From NCBI GenBank assembly GCA_902489925.1, contig CABUBX010000002.1:13590-77589 (forward strand): a DNA stretch of 64,000 bases, in the 5' to 3' direction. Positions 17,372 to 26,225 of this stretch are shown one piece after another. The notes below the pieces were generated by a model. It ran no database searches and was not told where the DNA came from. It was given only the letters and a program-made list of their open reading frames with translations. Numbering within the stretch: position 1 is the stretch's first letter; every line of letters begins with the position of its first letter. Source of the DNA: an uncultured Lachnospiraceae bacterium. Lineage in GTDB: Bacteria; Bacillota; Clostridia; Lachnospirales; Lachnospiraceae. A program made the position numbers and the translations under genes.

Positions 17372-17406
17372 TAGTATAGATACCATATTGGATTGGAGGT
17401 TATGTT

Positions 17407-19992
17407 ATGGATTTTAACAAGTTTACGCAGAAGTCGCTTGAAGCGATTCAGAATTGTCAGAAGATTGCTTATGAATACGGCAATCAGGAAATTGACGAGG
17501 AACATTTATTATACAGCCTTCTGACGATGGAGGATAGTCTTATTGCCAAGTTAATCGGCAAGATGGAGATTAACGACCAAGGGTTTATTTATCAGGCAGA
17601 GAAGCTTGTGGCGAAACGTGTGAAGGTTTCCGGTCAGGTACAGGTTTATTTAAGCGGCGCTTTAAATCAGGCGCTGATGCAGGCGGAAATAGAAGCAAAG
17701 CAGATGGACGATGAGTATATTTCCGTAGAGCATCTGTTCCTTGCTTTGATTGCAAAGCCAAATCAGGAGATTAAGCAGCTATTCAAGAATTTCGGGATTA
17801 CGAGAGACGGATTTTTAAAAGCTCTTTTAAGTGTCAGAGGCAATCAGAGGGTGACAAGCGATAACCCGGAGGCAACCTATGACAGCCTTAAAAAGTACGG
17901 AGAAAACCTTGTAGAAAAGGCAAGAAATCAAAAACTTGACCCGGTGATTGGACGTGACAGCGAGATTCGTAATATTGTCCGTATTCTTTCAAGAAAAACA
18001 AAAAATAATCCGGTGCTTATCGGTGAACCGGGCGTCGGCAAGACGGCAGTCATTGAAGGCCTTGCCCAACGTATTGTCAGAGGTGATGTGCCGGAGGGAC
18101 TTCGCGATAAACAGATTTTTTCACTGGATATGGGCGCTTTAGTGGCGGGCGCCAAGTACCGCGGTGAGTTTGAGGAACGTCTGAAAGCAGTGCTTGAGGA
18201 AGTAAGAAAGAGCGAAGGACAGATTATTCTGTTTGTGGATGAGCTGCATTTGATTGTCGGTGCAGGAAAAACCGACGGTGCCATGGACGCGGGTAATATG
18301 TTAAAGCCGATGCTTGCAAGAGGCGAGCTTCACTGTATCGGTGCGACAACCTTAGATGAGTACAGACAGTATATCGAAAAGGATAAGGCGTTAGAGCGCC
18401 GTTTCCAGCCTGTTCTTGTGGATGAGCCGACAGTTGAGGATACGATTTCTATTTTGAGAGGTCTTAAAGAGCGCTATGAAGTTTTCCATGGCGTTAAGAT
18501 TACAGACAATGCACTCATTGCAGCAGCGACACTTTCAAACCGCTATATCAGTGACAGATTCCTGCCGGATAAGGCGATTGACCTTGTGGATGAAGCCTGT
18601 GCGATGATTAAGACAGAACTGGATTCCATGCCGGCAGAGCTTGATGAGATTTCACGTAAGATTATGCAGCTGGAGATTGAGGAGGCCGCACTGAAAAAAG
18701 AAGACGACCGTTTAAGTCAGGAAAGACTCGCGGCAATTCAGAATGAGATTGCTCAGATGAGAGATGATTTTCAGGTTCAGAAGGCAAAGTGGGATGAAGA
18801 TAAAAAGGCGGTCGAAGGTGTTCAGCAGCTTCGTGAGCAGATTGAGGAACTTAACAAGCAGATTGAGGTGGCTAAGCGCAATTATGACCTCAATAAGGCT
18901 GCAGAGCTTCAGTACGGCAGACTGCCTCAGTTAAAGCAGCAGCTTGAGCAGGAAGAAAATTACATTCATTTAAGAGATGATACCCTTGTGCGTGAGCAGG
19001 TAACTGATGAAGAAATTTCAAGAATTGTTTCGAGATGGACAGGAATACCTGTGGCAAAGCTGACAGAAAGTGAAAGAAATAAAACCTTGAATCTTGATAA
19101 GCAGCTGCACAAGCGTGTGATTGGACAGGATGAAGGTGTTGAGAAGGTCACGGAGGCAATTATTCGCTCAAAAGCAGGCATTAAGGATGAAAATAAGCCG
19201 ATTGGTTCATTTATGTTTTTAGGACCGACAGGTGTTGGTAAGACAGAGCTTGCAAAAGCACTGGCGGAAGCGCTCTTTGACGATGAGAATAATATGGTTC
19301 GTATTGATATGTCGGAGTACATGGAAAAGTTTTCGGTGTCCAGACTGATTGGTGCGCCTCCGGGATATGTAGGTTATGAGGAGGGCGGTCAGCTGACAGA
19401 GGCTGTGCGCCGCAAACCGTATTCCGTTGTCCTTTTTGATGAGATTGAAAAGGCACATCCGGATGTTTTCAATGTTCTTTTGCAGGTGCTGGATGACGGA
19501 CGTATTACAGACTCTCAGGGACGTACGGTAGACTTTAAAAATACGATTCTTATTATGACTTCCAATATCGGTTCAAGCTACTTGCTGGAAGGCATCGAAG
19601 CTGACGGTACAATTAAGCAGGCAGCACAGGATGAAGTGATGGATGATTTGCGTGCCCATTTCAGACCTGAGTTTTTAAACCGTTTGGATGAGATTATTAT
19701 GTTTAAGCCGCTGACGAAGGATGATATTGAAAATATTATCGCAATTATGGTGGCAAACTTAAATAAGCGTATTGCTGATAAAGAGCTGTCCATTGAAGTC
19801 AGTGATGAAGCGGCAGCGTTTATTGTGGATAAGGGCTATGACCCGGTTTATGGCGCAAGACCGCTGAAACGTTTTCTGCAAAAGCATGTGGAAACACTTG
19901 TGGGACGTATGATACTGGCGGATGAGGTGAAGCCGGGCGATGTGATTGTTATTGATACAGACGGCGAAAAGCTGACTGCATGGGTAAAGTAA
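17407..19992 (+). CDS. clpB: ATP-dependent chaperone ClpB
   Basis: An 861-aa Hsp100 disaggregase of standard length. Domains: Clp_N repeats (~1-145), AAA1 with Walker A GEPGVGKT (~206) and Walker B ILFVDELH, the coiled-coil middle domain (~400-530; long charged stretch with [20 protein letters not shown]), AAA2 with GPTGVGKT (~606), and a C-terminal small domain. The presence of the full middle domain separates it from ClpA, ClpC and ClpX. It works with DnaK to dissolve protein aggregates. Starts with ATG after GGAGG. Monocistronic, with its own promoter, structured leader and terminator. Confidence 0.98.
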   Translation: MDFNKFTQKSLEAIQNCQKIAYEYGNQEIDEEHLLYSLLTMEDSLIAKLIGKMEINDQGFIYQAEKLVAKRVKVSGQVQVYLSGALNQALMQAEIEAKQMDDEYISVEHLFLALIAKPNQEIKQLFKNFGITRDGFLKALLSVRGNQRVTSDNPEATYDSLKKYGENLVEKARNQKLDPVIGRDSEIRNIVRILSRKTKNNPVLIGEPGVGKTAVIEGLAQRIVRGDVPEGLRDKQIFSLDMGALVAGAKYRGEFEERLKAVLEEVRKSEGQIILFVDELHLIVGAGKTDGAMDAGNMLKPMLARGELHCIGATTLDEYRQYIEKDKALERRFQPVLVDEPTVEDTISILRGLKERYEVFHGVKITDNALIAAATLSNRYISDRFLPDKAIDLVDEACAMIKTELDSMPAELDEISRKIMQLEIEEAALKKEDDRLSQERLAAIQNEIAQMRDDFQVQKAKWDEDKKAVEGVQQLREQIEELNKQIEVAKRNYDLNKAAELQYGRLPQLKQQLEQEENYIHLRDDTLVREQVTDEEISRIVSRWTGIPVAKLTESERNKTLNLDKQLHKRVIGQDEGVEKVTEAIIRSKAGIKDENKPIGSFMFLGPTGVGKTELAKALAEALFDDENNMVRIDMSEYMEKFSVSRLIGAPPGYVGYEEGGQLTEAVRRKPYSVVLFDEIEKAHPDVFNVLLQVLDDGRITDSQGRTVDFKNTILIMTSNIGSSYLLEGIEADGTIKQAAQDEVMDDLRAHFRPEFLNRLDEIIMFKPLTKDDIENIIAIMVANLNKRIADKELSIEVSDEAAAFIVDKGYDPVYGARPLKRFLQKHVETLVGRMILADEVKPGDVIVIDTDGEKLTAWVK

Positions 19993-20003
19993 ATTAAAGA
20001 CAG

Positions 20004-20036
20004 AAAGATGTCGTCTTTTGTAAGGCGGCATCTTTT
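20004..20036 (+). terminator. Terminator after clpB
   Basis: Stem AAAGATGTCGTC/GGCGGCATCTTT with two wobble pairs, then a short T-run. Confidence 0.7.
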
Positions 20037-20129
20037 GCGTTAAAAAGAATTTTTTTATTTGGGGGACTAGTCTTCATTCATGGCTTTTGATACAATAAGA
20101 AACATAATAAATAAAAAGCAGGTTAGATA

Positions 20130-20825
20130 ATGAATGTAGAGATTTTATATGAAGATAAGGAAATCATTGTTGTTGTCAAGCCTTCGGGGATGCCGTCGCA
20201 GGGCGATAAATCAATGACAATGGACATGGTCAGTTATTTGAAAAATTATTTAGCGGCGTCGGGCGGCAAGCGGCAGGGAGAGCCCTATATTGCTGTCGTG
20301 CATCGTCTTGACAGGCCGGTAGGCGGTGTGATGGTTTATGCAAAGACACCGGAGGCGGCAAAGCAGCTTAGCCGGCAGATTCAGGAAAATAAAGTGACTA
20401 AAAAGTATATGACAGTCCTTACAGGCATTTTGCCTGAAAAAGAGGGAAGGCTTGTCGGCTGGATTTTAAAGGACGGGCGGACGAATACAGCCTCACTCGT
20501 ATCTGAAAAGATACGCGATGCAAAGAAGGCAGAGCTTTTATATAAGGTTATTCGGACAAAGTTTTATGAAAATGAGCAATATAGTCTTGTTGAGGTAGAG
20601 CTTTTAACCGGGCGTCATCATCAGATTCGTGTTCAGATGGCCGGTGCCGGTGCGGGTATTTACGGCGATACGAAATATAATCCGAAGTTTCAGGGGAAAA
20701 AAGGGTGGTTTGATATGGGACTTTTTTCTTATCAGCTTGCCTTTAATCATCCTAAGACGAAAAAGCGGCTTGTTTTTGAAGCAGAGCCGAAGGCAGAATG
20801 TTTTACAATGATGTGTGGAGGATAA
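20130..20825 (+). CDS. RluA-family RNA pseudouridine synthase
   Basis: A 231-aa RluA-type pseudouridine synthase without an S4 domain. The catalytic motif HRLDRPVGG (~70-78) carries the essential Asp. KKYMTVLTG and the C-terminal LTGRHHQIRVQMA motif are also family hallmarks. The substrate (rRNA or tRNA position) cannot be read from sequence. An extended -10 (TGATACAAT, about 20088) lies upstream. The stop codon is 4 bases before the sdaAB start, so the gene is cotranscribed with serine dehydratase genes, a link of unknown meaning. Confidence 0.92.
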   Translation: MNVEILYEDKEIIVVVKPSGMPSQGDKSMTMDMVSYLKNYLAASGGKRQGEPYIAVVHRLDRPVGGVMVYAKTPEAAKQLSRQIQENKVTKKYMTVLTGILPEKEGRLVGWILKDGRTNTASLVSEKIRDAKKAELLYKVIRTKFYENEQYSLVEVELLTGRHHQIRVQMAGAGAGIYGDTKYNPKFQGKKGWFDMGLFSYQLAFNHPKTKKRLVFEAEPKAECFTMMCGG

Positions 20826-20829
20826 TTTG

Positions 20830-21498
20830 ATGGATATAAGCATTTTAGATGTTATCGGTCCTGTGATGATTGGACCGTCAAGCTCACATACGGCGGGGGC
20901 TGCAAGACTTTCACGAACAGCGGCGGCCATTGTCGGAAAGCCGTTTTATAAGGTTTTATTTGAACTTCACGGTTCGTTTGCAAATACCTACAAGGGACAC
21001 GGAACAGATATCGCACTTTTAGCCGGAGTTATGGGCATCCACGAAGATGACGAGCGTCTGTCTAAGGCTTTTGAATTGGCAGAGGAAAGACATCTTGGTT
21101 ATAGCTTTGATGAAATTGAGCTTGAGGGTGTTCATGAAAATTCTGTGCGGATGACATTTTACTGTGAAGACGGTGATGTACAGAAGGTGACAGGCTCATC
21201 AGTCGGCGGCGGGCAGATTAATATTTGCCGAATTAACGATTTTGAAACAGAATTTGATGCCAATTCTGCGGCGCTCATTATCAGCCATCAGGATGTCAAA
21301 GGCGTTATTAGTCAGATTACGGGTATTTTGTCGGATGCCGATATTAATATTGCGGTGATGAAGCTGTCAAGACGTTCAAAGGGTGACATGGCCTTTTGTG
21401 TGATTGAAACGGACAGTGTTATTAAGGAAGCGGTTGTCAGCCGTATTAAAAAGATAGAAGCCACACGGCATGTGAAGGCGTTAAATAAATTGGACTAG
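20830..21498 (+). CDS. sdaAB: L-serine ammonia-lyase, iron-sulfur-dependent, beta subunit
   Basis: A 222-aa beta subunit of the oxygen-labile [4Fe-4S] serine dehydratase (L-serine to pyruvate and ammonia). Motifs: IGPSSSHTAGAARLS near the N-terminus and SVGGGQINI; the last ~75 residues form an ACT domain (HQDVKGVISQITGILSDADINIA). The frame is open 15 bases further up, but ATG 20830 with GGAGGATAAT is the natural start. Immediately followed by the alpha subunit, as in many Clostridia. Confidence 0.95.
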   Translation: MDISILDVIGPVMIGPSSSHTAGAARLSRTAAAIVGKPFYKVLFELHGSFANTYKGHGTDIALLAGVMGIHEDDERLSKAFELAEERHLGYSFDEIELEGVHENSVRMTFYCEDGDVQKVTGSSVGGGQINICRINDFETEFDANSAALIISHQDVKGVISQITGILSDADINIAVMKLSRRSKGDMAFCVIETDSVIKEAVVSRIKKIEATRHVKALNKLD

Positions 21499-21508
21499 GA
21501 GAGAAATT

Positions 21509-22378
21509 ATGTATCATAATCTTAAAGAACTGTGCGCGTGTGCACAGAAAGAACAAAAGCCGGTCTGGCAGATTATCCTTGAAAATGAGATGGCTTGCTT
21601 TGGCAGAAGCCGCGAGGAGATTTTTGATGCACTGCGCCAAAGACTGGAGGTTATGAGAGCCTCAGCGAGAAAAGCACTGAACACGCCTTATCCGACGGTT
21701 GGAAACTTGATTACGGGAACCGCAAAGACGCAAAAGCAGTATGCGGATAAGAATCAGACCGTGTGCGGAGGTTTTATTAATGAAACGATGGCGATGGCTT
21801 TATCATCGTGTGAAATAAACGCTTCGATGGGAAAGATTTGTGCGGCGCCGACGGCAGGTTCATGCGGTATTTTGCCGGCAGTGCTTATGGGCATGGAAAA
21901 AAATTTTAATATCGAGGAGGATGATATTTTAAAAGCGATGCTGATTGCCTCGGGTGTGGGGGCCGTGATTACAAAAAATGCGACGGTTTCAGGCTCGGAG
22001 GGCGGCTGTCAGGCAGAATGTGGTGTTGCGGCAGCGATGGCATCTGCGGCAGTTGTGTGGCTGCGCGGCGGTACAGACGAGATGATGATGAACAGCGTCA
22101 GTTTTACACTGATGAATGTGATGGGACTTGTCTGTGACCCGGTGGCCGGTCTTGTTCAAGTCCCGTGTGCTTCACGCAACGCCTCACAGGCGGTGAATGC
22201 CTTACTTTCTGCAGACCTTGCTTTATCGGGGATGAATCCGGTTATTCCCGCGGATGAGACAATAGAGGCGATGTATAAGGTCGGACGAGCCCTTCCTTTC
22301 CAGCTGAGGGAAACAGCTCTGGGTGGTCTGGCAGTGACAAAGACGGCGAAGGACATTTCTAAAAGTATTTTTGATTAA
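21509..22378 (+). CDS. sdaAA: L-serine ammonia-lyase, iron-sulfur-dependent, alpha subunit
   Basis: A 289-aa catalytic subunit. Conserved cysteines expected to hold the [4Fe-4S] cluster lie in CAAPTAGSCGILPAV, SEGGCQAECGVAAAM and GLVCDPVAGLVQVPCASRN. It starts 10 bases after the beta-subunit stop with a good ribosome binding site (AGGAGAG). The oxygen-sensitive enzyme fits an anaerobic amino-acid metabolism. Confidence 0.96.
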   Translation: MYHNLKELCACAQKEQKPVWQIILENEMACFGRSREEIFDALRQRLEVMRASARKALNTPYPTVGNLITGTAKTQKQYADKNQTVCGGFINETMAMALSSCEINASMGKICAAPTAGSCGILPAVLMGMEKNFNIEEDDILKAMLIASGVGAVITKNATVSGSEGGCQAECGVAAAMASAAVVWLRGGTDEMMMNSVSFTLMNVMGLVCDPVAGLVQVPCASRNASQAVNALLSADLALSGMNPVIPADETIEAMYKVGRALPFQLRETALGGLAVTKTAKDISKSIFD

Positions 22379-22403
22379 ATTTATAATATATTTCTGCAAA
22401 TGA

Positions 22404-22450
22404 TTGACATTTTGAACATTTTATCATAAAATATATTTAGCAAAACTAAA
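22404..22450 (+). promoter_or_regulatory. Promoter and possible operator of the padR operon
   Basis: TTGACA at 22404 and TAAAAT at 22427 (17-base spacing). An inverted repeat TTTAG-CAAAA-CTAAA at 22436-22450 covers the expected start of transcription and could be the PadR operator. Confidence 0.65.
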
Positions 22451-22488
22451 TAACGAGTCACAAAAAAGTGAACATCGGAGGTGATAAG

Positions 22489-22824
22489 ATGGATGTTCGT
22501 TATGAGCGGCAGCTTAAACGGGGGATGCTTGAGATTATCGTACTCAAGATGATTTCAAAGGAACCGACCTACGGATATCAGTTGCTTAACGAAATGGACA
22601 GACAAAGCGACGGATTGTTTAAGATTAAGGAGGGCACACTTTATCCGATTCTATACCGTTTAGAAGATGACGGTATGATTAAGAGTGAGTGGAGTGTTCC
22701 GAAGGACAGGGAGGTTTCAAAGAAGTATTACACGATTACTCCGAAAGGTAAAGACAATTTGCAAGAGCTTGCAGAGCTTTGGGCCACTTTTGACAGAACA
22801 GTGACCCGGATGCTGGAGGGATAG
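22489..22824 (+). CDS. PadR family transcriptional regulator
   Basis: A 111-aa PadR winged-helix protein: KRGMLEIIVLKMISKEPTYG, LYPILYRLEDDGMIKSEW, then KKYYTITPKG. The frame extends upstream, but ATG 22489 after GGAGGTGATAAG is the start. PadR genes followed by a membrane protein with an N-terminal HAAS (DUF1700-like) domain are a recurring Firmicute arrangement, and that is exactly what follows here, 2 bases later. Presumably autoregulates this operon. Confidence 0.94.
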   Translation: MDVRYERQLKRGMLEIIVLKMISKEPTYGYQLLNEMDRQSDGLFKIKEGTLYPILYRLEDDGMIKSEWSVPKDREVSKKYYTITPKGKDNLQELAELWATFDRTVTRMLEG

Positions 22825-22826
22825 GT

Positions 22827-23594
22827 ATGACGAAGCAGGAATATATCAGAGAGATTGTGAAAGGTCTGGATTTGAAAAAATCCGAAAAAAAGAGAATAGA
22901 GGCCGATTTGGACAGTGATATTCAGGCTGCGCTTGAACAGGGCGAGTCTATGGAGGAGATTATGCGGCGCATCGGTGACCCGGAGGAAGTGGCAGAGGAG
23001 TTTATGTCGGGCACATCGAGCCGTCCCCATGAGGCCAGATATATTAAGGCGCTTAAATTTGTGCTTCTTGCCAGTTTGATTTTTGTTGCGGGTTTTCTCA
23101 TGAATGGCGTACTTTTAAGGATTACCGAGGCCGGCCTTAGTGACGCGGGTTATAAGTATTCATTTTATCAAAGCATATGCTGGCTTGTGCTTGTGATTAT
23201 CCTTATTATTGTGGAGATTGCAACACTGGGACTTACAACAATATGGTTTGCGGGCGGTGCGCTCGTCGGGCTTATATGTGCGCTTTTAAATTTCAATATT
23301 GTTGTTCAAGTCACGGTTTTTTGCATTGTCAGCGGTGTATTGCTCTTTATTACCCGGCCTATTGCCGTGAAGTATTTTAATAAAACAAGAGAGCGGACAA
23401 ACGCAGACCGTCTTATCGGACGGACGGCGGTTGTCACACAGGATATTGATAATACTTCCGGGACAGGTGAGGCCGTGGTCGCAGGGATGATATGGACGGC
23501 GCGTTCGTCTGTTGAGGGCCATAAAATTTTAAAGGGCGATACCGTGGAAATTTTAAATATCAGCGGTGCAAAGCTGATTGTCAGAAAGAAATAA
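22827..23594 (+). CDS. HAAS (DUF1700-like) domain fused to NfeD-like membrane protein
   Basis: A 255-aa protein combining two usually separate modules. Residues ~1-62 are a soluble helical HAAS/DUF1700-type domain (YIREIVKGLDLKKSEKKRI, then MRRIGDPEEVAEEFM). Membrane segments follow at ~72-95, 112-135 and 140-180. The C-terminal ~65 residues form the NfeD OB-fold domain (LIGRTAVVTQDIDNTSGTG, GDTVEILNISGAKLIV). NfeD proteins partner with SPFH/flotillin-like proteins, and one is encoded next, 15 bases downstream. The HAAS part links it to the upstream PadR regulator. Likely involved in membrane-domain organisation or envelope stress (inference). Confidence 0.87.
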   Translation: MTKQEYIREIVKGLDLKKSEKKRIEADLDSDIQAALEQGESMEEIMRRIGDPEEVAEEFMSGTSSRPHEARYIKALKFVLLASLIFVAGFLMNGVLLRITEAGLSDAGYKYSFYQSICWLVLVIILIIVEIATLGLTTIWFAGGALVGLICALLNFNIVVQVTVFCIVSGVLLFITRPIAVKYFNKTRERTNADRLIGRTAVVTQDIDNTSGTGEAVVAGMIWTARSSVEGHKILKGDTVEILNISGAKLIVRKK

Positions 23595-23609
23595 CAGGAG
23601 GGATATGTT

Positions 23610-24533
23610 ATGGAAATTATTATTGCTGCGATTATTATTATTGCATTGTTGCTGCTTTTGGCGTCCTGTATCAGGATTGTGCCTCAGGCTCAGGCTTATG
23701 TTATTGAGCGCCTCGGTGCTTATCAGGGTACATGGTCTGTCGGTTTTCATTTAAAACTGCCGATTGTTGACAAGGTGGCAAAAAAGGTTATTTTAAAAGA
23801 GCAGGTTGTAGATTTCGCACCTCAGCCGGTTATCACAAAAGATAATGTCACGATGCGGATTGATACGGTTGTATTTTATCAGATTACAGACCCTAAGCTT
23901 TACTGCTACGGTGTTCAAAATCCGATTATGGCAATTGAAAACCTGACAGCGACGACACTTCGTAACTTAATCGGTGAATTAGAGCTTGATGAATCTTTGA
24001 CATCAAGAGAAATTATTAATGCAAAGATGCGCTCGACGTTAGACGTTGCTACAGACCCTTGGGGTATTAAGGTGAATCGTGTCGAACTTAAAAACATTAT
24101 TCCTCCGGCAGCTATTCAGGATGCGATGGAGAAACAGATGAAGGCAGAGCGTGAGCGCCGTGAAGCGATTCTCATTGCAGAAGGTGAGAAGCGTTCGGCA
24201 ATTCTTAGCGCAGAGGGTCATAAAGAGTCTGTAATTCTTCAGGCCGAGGCGGATAAGCAGGCAGCGATTCTTCGGGCGGAGGCTGTGAAGGAAGCAAAGA
24301 TTCGCGAGGCTGAAGGTGAGGCAACAGCAATCTTAAAGATTCAGCAGGCCAATGCCGATGGTATCCGTTTCTTAAAGGATGCCGGTGCAGATGCTGCCGT
24401 ACTTCAGATTAAGAGTCTTGAGGCTTTTGAAAAAGCTGCCGACGGCAAAGCGACAAAGATTATTATTCCGTCGGATATTCAGGGGATTGCAGGACTTACA
24501 AAATCTATCGTAGAGGTCGCAAAGGAAAATTAA
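23610..24533 (+). CDS. SPFH/band 7 family membrane protein (QmcA-like)
   Basis: A 307-aa protein: N-terminal membrane anchor (~3-22), SPFH/band-7 domain (~24-190; PQAQAYVIERLGAYQGTW, VTMRIDTVVFYQITDP), then an Ala/Glu-rich coiled-coil stretch (~180-265; repeated AEGEKR/AEADKQ/AEAVKE units). It matches QmcA/slipin-type proteins, which assemble into membrane scaffolds with NfeD partners. The NfeD partner is the preceding gene. Ribosome binding site AGGAGG precedes ATG 23610. Confidence 0.93.
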   Translation: MEIIIAAIIIIALLLLLASCIRIVPQAQAYVIERLGAYQGTWSVGFHLKLPIVDKVAKKVILKEQVVDFAPQPVITKDNVTMRIDTVVFYQITDPKLYCYGVQNPIMAIENLTATTLRNLIGELELDESLTSREIINAKMRSTLDVATDPWGIKVNRVELKNIIPPAAIQDAMEKQMKAERERREAILIAEGEKRSAILSAEGHKESVILQAEADKQAAILRAEAVKEAKIREAEGEATAILKIQQANADGIRFLKDAGADAAVLQIKSLEAFEKAADGKATKIIIPSDIQGIAGLTKSIVEVAKEN

Positions 24534-24549
24534 AAGAGGCTTTTTGAGG

Positions 24550-25560
24550 ATGACAAAAGGGAGAAATATATATGTGGATAATCTAAAGGGGCTTTTGATT
24601 ATTTTGGTGGTTGTCGGGCATTTTACAGACATAGCCATTGATGAAGGTTCAGAAGCGCTAAAAAGCTTGTTCCTTATTATTTATTCATTTCATATGCCGC
24701 TATTTATATTTATCAACGGGCTGCTATGTAAAAATATAGTGAGGGACAAGACGAAGGTATTAAATAAAGTCATTACTTTTGGGGGACTTTATGTGCTGCT
24801 CAAAGCAGTTTTATATTTTACAAGAACCGTGATTGGCCACGAAGATATAAGCTTTCATTTGTTTAAAGAAGACGGTGTACCATGGTATCTTTTTGCGACA
24901 GCGGCTTACTATGTGATTTCTTATATTTTAAGGGATGTCAATAAAAAATGGCTGCTTGCGATGTCGTTTGTGACAGCGCTTTTGGTTGGCTATGACCCTG
25001 ACATTAATGATGTTTTCGTAATGTCCAGAATTATTGTTTTCTATCCGTTTTTTATTGTCGGCTGGATGTTGGATGTGGATAAGCTGGCAGAATTGATGAA
25101 AAAAGTGTGGATTAAGCTTATTGGCATAGCGGGAGTCGCAGGACTTTCATTGATGTGTATTTTCAGGTGTGAGATGCTGTATGAGCTTCGGCCGATGTTT
25201 ACGGGAAGAAACGGATATGATGAGCTGGAGAATATTGTCAGTCCGGAAGCTGTGTTTAGGATACTGGCTTATATTCTAAGTTTCCTTATGTGCTTTTGTG
25301 TGATGGCTTTTATGCCGCATATAAAGCTGTGGCTTTTGAGCGGAATCGGGCAGAGGACGCTGGCGGTATTTTTGCTTCACAGACCGATTTTATATTGCCT
25401 TACGTATGCAGATGTTCTTTTGAAGCTTAGAGATAATATTGGTTGGACGGCAGGTAATGCGGTATGGATACTTATGGCGGTGATGCTGGCAGTAATTTTG
25501 TCAGCGCCGATTCTTACACGATATGTCAATAAGCTCTTAACAATAAGCTTAGCGAGATAA
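24550..25560 (+). CDS. Acyltransferase 3 family membrane protein
   Basis: A 336-aa polytopic membrane protein of the acyltransferase-3 family: the N-terminal motif DNLKGLLIILVVVGHF carries the active-site His, and about ten hydrophobic segments follow. Such enzymes O-acetylate (or otherwise acylate) sugars of surface glycans; the length and motif resemble the fucose-4-O-acetylase-like branch. ATG 24550 is preferred over TTG 24544 because AGAGG at 24536 is then well spaced. It follows the SPFH gene by 16 bases and probably belongs to the same transcript, which ends at the terminator at 25564. Confidence 0.85.
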   Translation: MTKGRNIYVDNLKGLLIILVVVGHFTDIAIDEGSEALKSLFLIIYSFHMPLFIFINGLLCKNIVRDKTKVLNKVITFGGLYVLLKAVLYFTRTVIGHEDISFHLFKEDGVPWYLFATAAYYVISYILRDVNKKWLLAMSFVTALLVGYDPDINDVFVMSRIIVFYPFFIVGWMLDVDKLAELMKKVWIKLIGIAGVAGLSLMCIFRCEMLYELRPMFTGRNGYDELENIVSPEAVFRILAYILSFLMCFCVMAFMPHIKLWLLSGIGQRTLAVFLLHRPILYCLTYADVLLKLRDNIGWTAGNAVWILMAVMLAVILSAPILTRYVNKLLTISLAR

Positions 25561-25563
25561 TTA

Positions 25564-25613
25564 AAAAACGTGCCTGAAATAAGGTGGAAACCTTTATTTC
25601 GGGCACGTTTTGT
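25564..25613. terminator. Bidirectional terminator
   Basis: Long hairpin with arms AAAACGTGCCTGAAATAAGG (25564-25583) and CCTTTATTTCGGGCACGTTT (25591-25610), flanked by T-rich sequence on the right and A-rich on the left. It serves the acyltransferase gene and the convergent phosphoesterase gene. Confidence 0.85.
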
Positions 25614-25614
25614 T

Positions 25615-26205
25615 TTAAATTTCTACAATGTATTTTTCATAGGCATTGATAATTTTTGTATCTTTGTAGGTGTATTCCCGGATATGTTTTCTTCCGTAGC
25701 TCATGTGCACATGTCCGTGAATAAAGTAAGATGGCTTATATTTATCCAAAAGCTTCACGAAGCCGGTAAAGCCTTTGTGCGGTAAATCGTCGCCGTCATT
25801 GAGACCGTAGGCAGGCGAATGGGTGATGAGGATATCAAAGCCTCTTTTACATATGAGCTGCGGTGTCATTCTAAAAATGCGGCGATTCATATCATACTGG
25901 GAATATTGGTGAGGGCCGTTTTTATAGCGCATTGAGCCGCCAAGACCGAGTATGCGCACACCGTTGAAGGTGTAAATCTTATCTTCGATACATGTGCAGC
26001 CCTCCGGAGGCCGTTTGCTGTAGGAAGAATCGTGATTGCCGTGAACATAAAGAACGGGTGCAGGTGTAAAGCTTGCGAGAAAAGACAGATAACGGCTGTC
26101 TAAATCCCCGCAGGATATAATAAGGTCGATATCTTTGATTTTACTTTTATCGAAATAGTCCCATAATGATTCGGACTCTTTATCTGCGAGTACTAAAATT
26201 TTCAT
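25615..26205 (-). CDS. Calcineurin-like metallophosphoesterase
   Basis: A 196-aa single-domain metallophosphoesterase. The metal-ligand blocks are visible in order: LVLADKES (an Asp but no second-position His), SCGDLDS, GNHDSSY, THSPAYG and HGHVHMSYG. It is a compact YfcE/MJ0936-like enzyme with no signal peptide; the natural substrate is unknown. It lies 20 bases downstream of the BMP-domain gene on the same strand and is probably cotranscribed with it. Confidence 0.9.
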   Translation of the reverse strand: MKILVLADKESESLWDYFDKSKIKDIDLIISCGDLDSRYLSFLASFTPAPVLYVHGNHDSSYSKRPPEGCTCIEDKIYTFNGVRILGLGGSMRYKNGPHQYSQYDMNRRIFRMTPQLICKRGFDILITHSPAYGLNDGDDLPHKGFTGFVKLLDKYKPSYFIHGHVHMSYGRKHIREYTYKDTKIINAYEKYIVEI

Positions 26206-26225
26206 AATTCAAAAACCTTTTTTAA

